Translations under genes and position numbers: made by a program
Assembly (NCBI GenBank): GCA_026169575.1
Contig: JAPFCT010000177.1
Span: 1-12,429, forward strand
Direction: 5' to 3'
Source of the DNA: Faecalimonas sp.
Lineage (GTDB): Bacteria; Bacillota_A; Clostridia; Lachnospirales; Lachnospiraceae
Length of the DNA stretch: 12,429 nucleotides
Notes under the pieces: model-generated
Databases searched by the model: none
The model's input: only the letters and a program-made list of their open reading frames with translations
Told to the model about the DNA's origin: nothing
Shown: positions 1 through 6,651 of the stretch, in pieces
Layout: the number at the start of each line of letters is the position of its first letter
Position numbering within the stretch: position 1 is the stretch's first letter

Positions 1-270
1 CCATGCAATGCCCCGCTTATCTAAATATTCTTTATCAAGATTGTTTGTGCCGGTGGCTGTTACACAGACTAATTTAAGGTTTTTTGCAGTTCCGATGGAA
101 GCCTCGTTGATCAGGATCTTATTTACAATAATCACATCGGCATCTAAAACGCGCCCGGGAACTTCCTCCGGGGTGGAAAAAGGGTATTTTGCAACCTCTC
201 CTAACTGGTTAAATGGGGAGAGGTCAAGATCATCGCCGATTGTCTTCGCATCTAAAAATACAAGTTTCAT
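1..270 (-). CDS. D-2-hydroxyacid dehydrogenase (glycerate dehydrogenase-like), N-terminal part, cut by window edge
   Basis: The frame is open from the ATG at 270 (minus strand) to base 1, giving 90 codons with no stop. The translation begins MKLVFLDAKTIGDD and contains VTATGTNNLD near residues 71-80. This is the pattern of the N-terminal substrate domain of NAD-dependent D-isomer-specific 2-hydroxyacid dehydrogenases, such as glycerate/hydroxypyruvate reductases, which interconvert 2-keto and 2-hydroxy acids. The Rossmann nucleotide-binding domain and the catalytic Arg/Glu/His lie outside the window. A good ribosome site (AAAGGAG, 279-285) sits 8 bases before the ATG and fixes the start. It is divergent from the sugar-acid operon and could share its control region. 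The exact substrate cannot be told from this piece. Confidence 0.85.
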   Translation of the reverse strand, partial: MKLVFLDAKTIGDDLDLSPFNQLGEVAKYPFSTPEEVPGRVLDADVIIVNKILINEASIGTAKNLKLVCVTATGTNNLDKEYLDKRGIAW

Positions 271-339
271 ATAGTAATCTCCTTTCTGTTTGTTAAATGA
301 TGGGTTGTAAACAATGGAATGTTTCAGTGACAATTATCA

Positions 340-375
340 TTTATAAAAGTGTACCATGAATACACAAATTGTGTA
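340..375 (-). promoter_or_regulatory. Possible promoter of the divergent dehydrogenase, with a palindrome over the -35
   Basis: Read on the minus strand, TTGTGT (362-367), a 16-base spacer and TATAAA (340-345) form a weak sigma-A-like promoter about 70 bases upstream of the ATG at 270. A perfect 15-base palindrome, TACACAA-A-TTGTGTA (361-375), overlaps the proposed -35, where a repressor or activator would bind. The palindrome is seen directly. The promoter call is inference from hexamers of moderate quality. Confidence 0.4.
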
Positions 376-570
376 AATTCTTTCCTTTCAAATATCTTTC
401 CATATATGATTTTTATGAGTTTCTTCGTGTGATAGCACAAAATGTATCCCCTACACTGATAGTTCTTATTTTATTTTCTTAGCAGAATATAAGTTAGTTT
501 GATCCATGGATAATATGAAAGCCCTTTCTTATAGAATGTATTCAAAACAAATGAAGTGGATTTATTGTTA

Positions 571-600
571 AAAATAAATCGTTATTTTGCACTAAAATAA
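571..600. repeat. Alternating inverted repeats AAAATAA / TTATTTT / AAAATAA
   Basis: AAAATAA (571-577), TTATTTT (582-588) and AAAATAA (594-600) are exact copies in alternating orientation, 4 and 5 bases apart. They lie about 50 bases upstream of the -35 of the operon promoter. They could be paired operator half-sites for a regulator or an AT-rich UP-like element. The region is very AT-rich, so chance is a real alternative. Confidence 0.35.
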
Positions 601-650
601 ATACAAAAAATAGATAAAATGACGAAAAATGAGGATTTTACAATCGGATA

Positions 651-678
651 TTGACAAAATGAGACAGATATTTATAAT
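651..678 (+). promoter_or_regulatory. Sigma-A promoter of the sugar-acid operon
   Basis: TTGACA (651-656), a 16-base spacer and TATAAT (673-678) match both sigma-A hexamers exactly. Transcription would start near 685, leaving a leader of about 100 bases before the first ATG at 786. The rest of the divergent gap from 271 to 650 is AT-rich with no gene that I can support. Confidence 0.85.
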
Positions 679-687
679 GAAAATTAA

Positions 688-701
688 GGAAAGCGCTTTT
701 A
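688..701. promoter_or_regulatory. cre-like / LacI-family operator at the transcription start
   Basis: The perfect 10-base palindrome AAAGCGCTTT (690-699) lies inside a 14-base site that matches 12 of 14 positions of the CcpA cre consensus TGWAARCGYTWNCW. It covers about +4 to +17 relative to the predicted start, a position where bound CcpA or a local LacI-family repressor would block initiation or early elongation. The site is seen in the sequence. The identity of the protein is inference. Confidence 0.55.
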
Positions 702-785
702 TAAAGTTTCAATAATATTTCAGCTTGTTTTGAAATTGACACTTGTAGAAGGAAACATTTCAGAATCTAGAAGGGAGATCATAGA

Positions 786-1787
786 ATGAGAGTTCAATAT
801 GATGTGATGGTGCAGGAATTTGCACGTGTATTAGAAAAAAAGGGATTTCAGAAAGAGGACGCAGAAAGTGCGGCAGTGATTTTTGCGCAGAACAGCCTGG
901 CAGGAGTATTTTCTCACGGACTGAACCGTTTTCCGCGTGTCGTAAGTTATCTGGAAAAAGGAGAAATCGATCCGGATGCACGCGCAACCTGTGAGATGAG
1001 CATGGGCGCGATCGAGAGATGGGATGGACATCGCGGATTTGGTCCGCTGAATGCGAAGCGTGCGATGGACCGTGCATGTGAACTTGCAAAAGAATATGGA
1101 ATCGGATGTGTTGCTCTTGGAAATAACAACCACTGGATGAGAGGCGGCACGTATGGATGGCTGGCAGCGGAGAACGGATGCATCGGAATCTGCTGGTCTA
1201 ACACAATGCCGAATATGCCTGCATGGGGCGGAGCAGACAGAAAGATCGGAAATAACCCGCTGATCATGGCAGTTCCTCGTTCCAACGGCGAACATGCAAT
1301 GGTGGACTGTGCAGTGTCACAGTTCTCTTACGGAAAGATTGAAGACTGTCGTCTGCGTGGTGTACAGCTTCCGGTTCCGGGTGGATATGACACAAAAGGA
1401 GAACTCACAACAGATCCGGCAGAGATTGAGAAGACATGGCGCGTGCTTCCGATGGGATACTGGAAAGGAAGCGGACTTTCCATCATGTTAGACTTAATCG
1501 CGACAGTGCTGACAAACGGAAATTCTGTGCAGAAGATCGGAACATTCGGAGATGAAGTCGGACTGACACAGATCATGATCGCAGTAGACCCGACAAAATT
1601 CCAGACAGCAGAAGAGACAGATAAGATTGTGGATGAGATTCTTGCAGATATCAAATCTTCTGAGCCAGTTACAGAAGGCGGAGAAGTGTTCTATCCGGGT
1701 GAACTGGAATTGAACAGCATTCGCGACAACAAAGTAAATGGAATCCCGGTCATTGAGGAAGTGTGGGAATCTGTTCTGAATATGTAA
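786..1787 (+). CDS. dlgD: 2,3-diketo-L-gulonate reductase (DlgD/YiaK; Ldh/Mdh2-type NAD(P)H oxidoreductase)
   Basis: This 333-residue protein belongs to the malate/L-lactate dehydrogenase family that is distinct from Rossmann enzymes. It matches E. coli YiaK (332 residues) in length and block by block as I remember it: SHGLNRF at 43-49 with the catalytic His44, NHWMRGG at 115-121, IGNNPL at 154-159, and LPMGYWKGSG at 221-230 with a lysine expected to contact NADH. YiaK reduces 2,3-diketo-L-gulonate to 3-keto-L-gulonate in the cytoplasm. A ribosome site (AGGGAG, about 772-777) supports the ATG at 786. It is the first gene of a five-gene operon, 25 bases before the permease. Other members of the fold (ureidoglycolate, malate or delta1-piperideine-2-carboxylate enzymes) are less likely given the YiaK-like blocks and the YiaL-family gene at the operon end, but the substrate could be a related keto acid. 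Confidence 0.85.
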   Translation: MRVQYDVMVQEFARVLEKKGFQKEDAESAAVIFAQNSLAGVFSHGLNRFPRVVSYLEKGEIDPDARATCEMSMGAIERWDGHRGFGPLNAKRAMDRACELAKEYGIGCVALGNNNHWMRGGTYGWLAAENGCIGICWSNTMPNMPAWGGADRKIGNNPLIMAVPRSNGEHAMVDCAVSQFSYGKIEDCRLRGVQLPVPGGYDTKGELTTDPAEIEKTWRVLPMGYWKGSGLSIMLDLIATVLTNGNSVQKIGTFGDEVGLTQIMIAVDPTKFQTAEETDKIVDEILADIKSSEPVTEGGEVFYPGELELNSIRDNKVNGIPVIEEVWESVLNM

Positions 1788-1812
1788 GTGTGAGGAAAGA
1801 GGAGGAAACGTT

Positions 1813-2253
1813 ATGGAATATATCATTGGTATTTTGCTGCTCATCTCGTTTGTCGGACTGGCAGTCTATGCGGTCCGCGGCGGAAACCTGATGATGGGTA
1901 TGCTGATCATGGGAGTGATCTGGACAGTTCTCCCGCTCATTGGAAATACATTTGCAACAAATCCTGAATTTATCGCGGCCTATCCAGGCATCACGGATAT
2001 TTCTTTTGTGGATGCGATCACAAAAGTATTCCAGTCCGGTCCGGAGGGATGGGGAAATGTTCTTGTAAATGTTGTGTTTGGTGCGTGGTTTGGTCGCGTG
2101 TTGTTAGAAACTGGAATCGCAGACGCGCTGATCCGGAAGGCAGTAGAGCTTGGCGGGGATAAGCCGGTCATCATCTGCGTACTTTTATCCACAGTGACGA
2201 CAGCGATCTTCTCTACATTATTTGGGCAGGCGCGGTTGTTGCGATCGGTGTGA
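1813..2253 (+). CDS. Permease, 5' fragment (146 residues)
   Basis: This is the N-terminal part of the interrupted permease. It is normal membrane protein up to TTAIFSTLFG, then reads a short out-of-frame tail (QARLLRSV) to the TGA at 2251-2253. It holds about three or four membrane segments and starts from a strong ribosome site. Alone it is unlikely to transport. Confidence 0.6.
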   Translation: MEYIIGILLLISFVGLAVYAVRGGNLMMGMLIMGVIWTVLPLIGNTFATNPEFIAAYPGITDISFVDAITKVFQSGPEGWGNVLVNVVFGAWFGRVLLETGIADALIRKAVELGGDKPVIICVLLSTVTTAIFSTLFGQARLLRSV

Positions 2254-3164
2254 TCATTCTTCCAATCCTGATGAGTCTCGGAATTCCGAAGACACTTTCT
2301 ATCGGTTCATTTATGATGAGTGTCGGCGCGGGAATGTACTTAAATCCGGTACTTTCCGGACAGTTCCTTGCATTCTTCCTCGGAGAGGACGGAAAACAAC
2401 TGATCACATACGACGATCCTGCCAGACTTCGCTGGGCAGTGATCGGTCTTGCAGTACAGCTTGTCATGGTCATCGCAATGTGTGCATTTACACTGAGAAA
2501 GAAAAAGACAGTACATGCATGGAGCGCTTCGGCGGCGAGAAAAGCCCGTCCGGGATATGTGCCGACACCGGCTCTGATCGCTCCGGTTCTTCCGGTACTT
2601 CTGCTTGTTATTTTCAACGTGCCGATCATTCTTGGATTTATTATAGGAAGTTTCTACGCGCTGATCATCTGTGGAAGGTTAAAATCATTCCGCGGTGCAT
2701 GCCGTGTGCTGAACAAAGATTTTTATGACGGTGTGGTAGACACTGCACCGCTTGTAGGTTTCCTTCTGATGATCCCAATGTTTAACAAAGCGGCAGAACT
2801 TTGTGTTCCGTATTTTAACGCACTGCTCGGAAATGTCATCCCGAACAACACACTGGTCATCAGTATCGCATTTGCATTGCTGGCGCCGCTTGGACTGTTC
2901 CGCGGACCGTTTACATTATTTGGATGTGGGGCAGCAACACTCGGAATTTTAAAAGGAATCGGATTCTCCACTCCGTATCTGTATGCGCTGATGGTCATTC
3001 CTTCGATCACGATGAATGTATCGATCTGTATGACACAGAGCTGGATCGCATGGGGTGTAAGTTATGCAAAAGTTTCTACAAGAGAACATCTGAAGAAGAC
3101 ATTGCCGGTTGCATGGATCATCTGTGCAGTGATGCAGGCAGTTACATATATCATGTTTGGTTAA
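2250..3164 (+). CDS. Permease, 3' fragment (304 residues)
   Basis: This is the C-terminal part of the same permease, open from a GTG at 2250 that overlaps the stop of the first fragment (GTGA). No Shine-Dalgarno precedes the GTG, so separate translation would depend on termination-reinitiation. It contains PILMSLGIPK, then further membrane segments, including LLAPLGLFRGPFTLFGCG in the second half, ending in TAA at 3162-3164. That stop lies next to the ribosome site of the following gene. Confidence 0.6.
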   Translation: MIILPILMSLGIPKTLSIGSFMMSVGAGMYLNPVLSGQFLAFFLGEDGKQLITYDDPARLRWAVIGLAVQLVMVIAMCAFTLRKKKTVHAWSASAARKARPGYVPTPALIAPVLPVLLLVIFNVPIILGFIIGSFYALIICGRLKSFRGACRVLNKDFYDGVVDTAPLVGFLLMIPMFNKAAELCVPYFNALLGNVIPNNTLVISIAFALLAPLGLFRGPFTLFGCGAATLGILKGIGFSTPYLYALMVIPSITMNVSICMTQSWIAWGVSYAKVSTREHLKKTLPVAWIICAVMQAVTYIMFG

Positions 3165-3177
3165 GGAGAGGGTGAAA

Positions 3178-5304
3178 ATGAGTAATAGAAAAGTACGCAT
3201 GGGAATCGATGTCGGCGGAACCCACACAAAGGCGGTTGCAATCGACAATGCAACACATCAGATCATCGGAAAATCTTCCGTGAAAACATCGCACGATGAT
3301 AAGGCGGGTGTGGCAGCCGGTGTTGTGCAGGCATTCCAGAACTGCCTGAAAGAAAATCAGATCGATCCGAAGGATGTCATTTTCGTTGCACATTCCACGA
3401 CGCAGGCGACCAATGCGCTGATCGAAGGTGATGTCGCGCATGTAGGCGTAGTCGGAGTCGGACCGAAAGGGGTAGGCGGATGGCTTGCAAAGGCGCAGAC
3501 AAATATGAAAGATATCAATCTTGGCTCCGGAAGATTTATCCGTCTGCACAACCGTTTTATCTGTGACGAGAAGCTTTCCGACCAGCTTGTGACAGACACG
3601 ATCAAATCTCTCGTAGGAGAAGGGGCGCAGGTAATTGTTGCCAGTGAATCTTACGGTGTAGATGATATGGAAAATGAGACCGGGATCTGTGCGATCGCGA
3701 AAAATATGGGACTCGAAGCGACAGCGGCAAGTGAGATCACAAAGCTTTACGGACTTACCCGCCGCACGCGGACAGCTGCGATCAATGCTTCTATCCTGCC
3801 GAAAATGCTGAACACTGCCAATTCCACAGAACAGAGTGTCAGAAGCGCAGGAGTGGAAGTACCTCTGATGATCATGAGAGGGGACGGCGGTGTTATGGAG
3901 ATCAGCGAGATGAAGAAACGTCCGGTACTGACAATGCTTTCCGGACCGGCAGCTTCTGTCATGGGAAGTCTGATGTATCTGCGCGCCTCTAACGGGGTGT
4001 ATTTTGAAGTGGGTGGTACGACAACAAACATCGGTGTCATCAAAGACGGACGTCCGGCCATCGATTACTCTGTTGTAGGAGGGCACAGAACTTACATCAG
4101 CAGTCTGGATGTGCGCGTGCTCGGTGTGGCAGGCGGAAGTATGGTGCGTGCGGACAAGAGTGGTGTCAAAGACGTTGGGCCACGTTCGGCGCATATTGCA
4201 GGAATGGATTATGCCGTATTTACTCCGGAAGAAGAAATCGTAGATCCGAAAGTTGTCTTCTTCAGCCCGAAGGAAGGGGATCCGGATGATTATGTGGCAA
4301 TCGAGTTGAAGAACGGAAAACGGATCACGATCACAAATACTTGTGCGGCAAATGTCCTCGGCCTGATCAAGCCGGAATATTTCGCATATGGAAATGCCAG
4401 CGCGGCAAGGAAAGCGATGCAGCCGCTGGCAGACTATATGGGCAAGACTGTCGAGGAAGTTGCCACACAGATTCTTACGAGAGCTTATGAGAAAATCGAG
4501 CCGATCATTATGGAACTGGCGGAAAAATACCGCCTCGAAAAAGACCAGATCAGTCTTGTGGGAGTCGGCGGAGGTGCGGCTTCTCTGATCGGGTTCTGTT
4601 CTGACAAAATGGGACTGCGCTATTCAATCCCGGAAAACGCGGAAGTAATCTCTTCCATCGGTGTTGCGCTTGCAATGGTGCGTGACGTTGTGGAACGTGT
4701 TGTTCCGAATCCGACGCCGGAAGATATCCGTTCGATCAAGGCAGAAGCAATCGACAAGGCGGTGGAGAGCGGTGCGGCGGCAGAAAGTGTGGACGTCCAT
4801 ATCGAGATCGACCCACAGACCTCCAAGCTGACTGCGATCGCACTTGGCTCTACTGAAGTAAAGACAACGGATCTTCTGAAAGAATGTACCCCGGAGGAAG
4901 CATGTGAACTTGCGGCGGAAGATTTAAAAGCGACAAAGTCAGAAGTTTCGGAAGAATGTGCGACAAAGAACTTCTATGTATTTGGAATGGAACGAAAAGG
5001 AAAACATCCGGTTCGTATCCTCGATAAAAAAGGATTTATCAAAGTACAGAGAAATGATGCGAAAGCAGTTCTCTGCAAGGCGGGAAGTTACCGCAATATT
5101 GTTTCCCAGCTCTGGGAAGAACTGGCAATCTACCAGCAGGATGCAATTTTAAGACCGGATTATTATATCTGCGCCGGCGCAAGAGTCATGGACTTTGCAG
5201 GATCTGTGGATCTTGATAAGATCATGATGCTGATGGAAGTAGAGATGCAGATGATCAACCCGGCGGACGATGTGATCATTGTGGGAGCAAAAAACAGTCT
5301 GTAA
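3178..5304 (+). CDS. Hydantoinase/oxoprolinase-family (HyuA-like) ATPase with extra C-terminal domain
   Basis: This 708-residue protein has an actin-like ATPase fold of the HyuA/OplA N-terminal type. Visible blocks are GIDVGGTHTK (9-18, first phosphate loop), STTQATNAL (73-81), RGDGGVMEIS (234-243), SGPAASVMG (255-263), EVGGTTTNIG (277-286, second phosphate loop) and GVGGGAASLIG (462-472, adenosine region). After about residue 510 comes a roughly 195-residue segment I do not recognise. Family members use ATP to open cyclic amides such as 5-oxoproline or hydantoins, usually with a HyuB/OplB partner, which is absent here. The start is set at the ATG 3178 because AAGGAGAGG (3163-3171) lies just before it; the frame extends upstream only to a TTG at 3157 that would sit before that site. 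In this operon it may activate or open a lactone or lactam form of the substrate. That role is inference. Confidence 0.8.
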   Translation: MSNRKVRMGIDVGGTHTKAVAIDNATHQIIGKSSVKTSHDDKAGVAAGVVQAFQNCLKENQIDPKDVIFVAHSTTQATNALIEGDVAHVGVVGVGPKGVGGWLAKAQTNMKDINLGSGRFIRLHNRFICDEKLSDQLVTDTIKSLVGEGAQVIVASESYGVDDMENETGICAIAKNMGLEATAASEITKLYGLTRRTRTAAINASILPKMLNTANSTEQSVRSAGVEVPLMIMRGDGGVMEISEMKKRPVLTMLSGPAASVMGSLMYLRASNGVYFEVGGTTTNIGVIKDGRPAIDYSVVGGHRTYISSLDVRVLGVAGGSMVRADKSGVKDVGPRSAHIAGMDYAVFTPEEEIVDPKVVFFSPKEGDPDDYVAIELKNGKRITITNTCAANVLGLIKPEYFAYGNASAARKAMQPLADYMGKTVEEVATQILTRAYEKIEPIIMELAEKYRLEKDQISLVGVGGGAASLIGFCSDKMGLRYSIPENAEVISSIGVALAMVRDVVERVVPNPTPEDIRSIKAEAIDKAVESGAAAESVDVHIEIDPQTSKLTAIALGSTEVKTTDLLKECTPEEACELAAEDLKATKSEVSEECATKNFYVFGMERKGKHPVRILDKKGFIKVQRNDAKAVLCKAGSYRNIVSQLWEELAIYQQDAILRPDYYICAGARVMDFAGSVDLDKIMMLMEVEMQMINPADDVIIVGAKNSL

Positions 5305-5359
5305 TCTGTCCCATCCGGCAGTAAAAAGATGTGCGCGGAAAGAGAGGAAGTGCTTTTAT

Positions 5360-6124
5360 ATGGAAAGAAACGGAAAAAAAGAAAAGTGGACTCGGCTTTT
5401 GGATGCCTTTTCAGGGAAAGGCGCTTCCCCTTCCGTGCCTGCTGTGCCGGATGGTCTGCAGAAAGACCCGGGAAAGATGGCGGAGGAACTGGCGAAGGTC
5501 CCGGAACGTGTCTGGGGAATGTATGCGTTTGAACGGGAACCGCTGGAAGGAAAATTTACAAAAGAACAGAAATACGAGTATATCAAAAAAGCCAATGCAT
5601 GTGGAAGAGCGTGGGCAGAAAGAGTGTCAGAAGCGTATCAGACAGCAGATCCCGGACTTCTGGCAGAGCGTATGGGAATGAAAGTGCTGCAGAAGAAAAC
5701 GCCGGCAGGAGGCGGGATCGTGCTGTTTGCCCAGTTTGTACAGCCGGATGAGATCACCATATTTACCGACTGTGTTACAAAGGCACAGAAAATCTACCGA
5801 GAATCTGGCTGCCCTCTGCTTGCAGAAGAGACACTGCGTTCGGTACTGCTTGCACATGAGCTTTTCCATGCAGTCGAAGAACGTCACGCAGGAGAAATTT
5901 ATACACGGACAGAGAAAGTAGAATTGTGGAGGCGTCCATTTTCCAACCGCTCATCGATCGTCTGCCTGTCAGAGATCGCGGCGATGGCATTTGCGGCACA
6001 GCTGACCGGAATGGAGGTATCTCCGTATATGCTCAATGTGCTTCTTGTATATGCTTATGATAAAAATGCGGCATGGGGGCTTTATGACGAAGTGTGCAGG
6101 CTCTGGAGTGAAGAGGAGGAATAG
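5360..6124 (+). CDS. Putative zinc metallopeptidase-like protein (HExxH), unknown role
   Basis: This 254-residue soluble protein has no signal peptide or membrane segment. The motif LLAHELFHAVEE (HExxH at 166-170) is followed 35 residues later by SEIAAMAFAAQ, with Glu205 a candidate third zinc ligand. That spacing and the surrounding helices resemble ImmA/IrrE-type gluzincins. The N-terminal 60 residues are charged and Pro/Gly-rich. The ATG at 5360 is chosen because GAGGAAG (5344-5350) precedes it; an in-frame upstream GTG or ATG near 5279 would overlap the previous gene. It follows the HyuA-like gene after 55 bases with no terminator and ends 1 base before the next gene, so it is part of the operon. 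I do not recognise a named family. Function could be proteolytic control or a non-peptidase hydrolase using the same zinc site. Confidence 0.65.
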   Translation: MERNGKKEKWTRLLDAFSGKGASPSVPAVPDGLQKDPGKMAEELAKVPERVWGMYAFEREPLEGKFTKEQKYEYIKKANACGRAWAERVSEAYQTADPGLLAERMGMKVLQKKTPAGGGIVLFAQFVQPDEITIFTDCVTKAQKIYRESGCPLLAEETLRSVLLAHELFHAVEERHAGEIYTRTEKVELWRRPFSNRSSIVCLSEIAAMAFAAQLTGMEVSPYMLNVLLVYAYDKNAAWGLYDEVCRLWSEEEE

Positions 6125-6125
6125 G

Positions 6126-6584
6126 ATGGTTACAACAAAGATTCAATATGCAGAAAAATACGGGGATCCCGGAGAAAAATTTAAGAAAGTATTCCAATTT
6201 TTGCGAGAGATAGATCTTCTGTCCCTTCCGGTTGGGAAAGTCCCGATCGATGGGGATGAGATCTTCGCGGATGTGCAGAGTTACACGACAATGCTGGCGG
6301 AAGAATGTCCGTTTGAATCCCATAAGAAGTATTTTGACATTCAGTATGTGGCAGAAGGGGAAGAAGCTTTCGGATATGAACCGGTGGAACATCTGAGCAC
6401 TTCCACAACATATGATGAAGCGCGCGATCTTATCTTTTACGAAGAGCCAGAACAGAGCGGGAAAATCATACTGCGGGCGGGAGACTTCGCGATCGTGCCG
6501 CCGGAAGATGGACATGCGCCGAGACGGATGACAGAAAACGGAGCGTGCAAAGTGAAGAAGATTGTTGTAAAAGTGCGGGTGTAG
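6126..6584 (+). CDS. YhcH/YjgK/YiaL family protein (DUF386, cupin-like), possible sugar-acid anomerase
   Basis: This 152-residue protein has the family signature FESHKKYFDIQYVAEGEE (63-80) and the C-terminal FAIVPPEDGHAPR (121-133). Glu64, His66, Asp71 and His130 are likely metal or substrate ligands in a small beta-barrel. Length matches E. coli YiaL (about 155) and YhcH. YhcH (NanQ) is known as an N-acetylneuraminate anomerase, and YiaL is encoded next to YiaK in E. coli. Pairing with the DlgD-like gene here therefore supports a role on ring-opened or anomeric forms of a keto sugar acid. The ATG at 6126 is preceded by AGGAGG (6113-6118), located inside the end of the upstream gene, giving tight coupling. 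It is the last gene of the operon. Confidence 0.92.
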   Translation: MVTTKIQYAEKYGDPGEKFKKVFQFLREIDLLSLPVGKVPIDGDEIFADVQSYTTMLAEECPFESHKKYFDIQYVAEGEEAFGYEPVEHLSTSTTYDEARDLIFYEEPEQSGKIILRAGDFAIVPPEDGHAPRRMTENGACKVKKIVVKVRV

Positions 6585-6585
6585 G

Positions 6586-6651
6586 AAAAAGACCATCGCT
6601 GTCAGAAACACAGGGAAGAGAGTGATTCTGACAGCGATGGTCTTTTTTTTT
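6586..6651. terminator. Rho-independent terminator at the end of the sugar-acid operon, probably bidirectional
   Basis: The arms 6586-6607 and 6626-6647 are perfect 22-base complements around an 18-base loop, followed by an unbroken T run to 6651. The A run in the left arm gives a shorter U tract for minus-strand transcripts, so it can also end the convergent PilZ gene, whose stop codon (6650-6652) touches the T run. Confidence 0.93.

Larger units (their letters stand above)
1813..3164 (+). pseudogene. GntP/CitMHS-like permease gene broken by a one-base frameshift
   Basis: Two hydrophobic reading frames together cover one transporter. Restoring one base near 2224-2226 (GGG to GGGG) joins them into a 450-residue protein. 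The junction would then read TLFGAGAVVAIGVIILPI, typical of the central transmembrane stretch of ion-transporter-superfamily permeases (gluconate/citrate-type symporters). Segments near residues 4-22, 25-45 and 119-139 are hydrophobic, and several more follow in the second part. A ribosome site AGGAGG (1800-1805) precedes the ATG at 1813. Its place between the reductase and the HyuA-like gene suggests import of the pathway substrate. The break may be a real mutation, a variable site or an assembly error. The family call is moderately sure; the substrate is unknown. Confidence 0.7.

Noticed and set aside
8..274. 88-residue plus-strand frame at the left edge
   Set aside because: It lies opposite the dehydrogenase fragment, which has a good ribosome site and family motifs. 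The plus frame has neither.
2208..2232. Programmed -1 frameshift site in the permease
   Set aside because: The codons TTA TTT GGG do not form an X XXY YYZ slippery heptamer, and no clear downstream hairpin was seen. A simple one-base loss or sequencing error fits better.
3151..4194. 347-residue minus-strand frame opposite the HyuA-like gene
   Set aside because: It is a shadow of a high-GC coding region. The residue content (many His, Arg, Cys) is unlike a real protein, and the plus strand holds all HyuA motifs.
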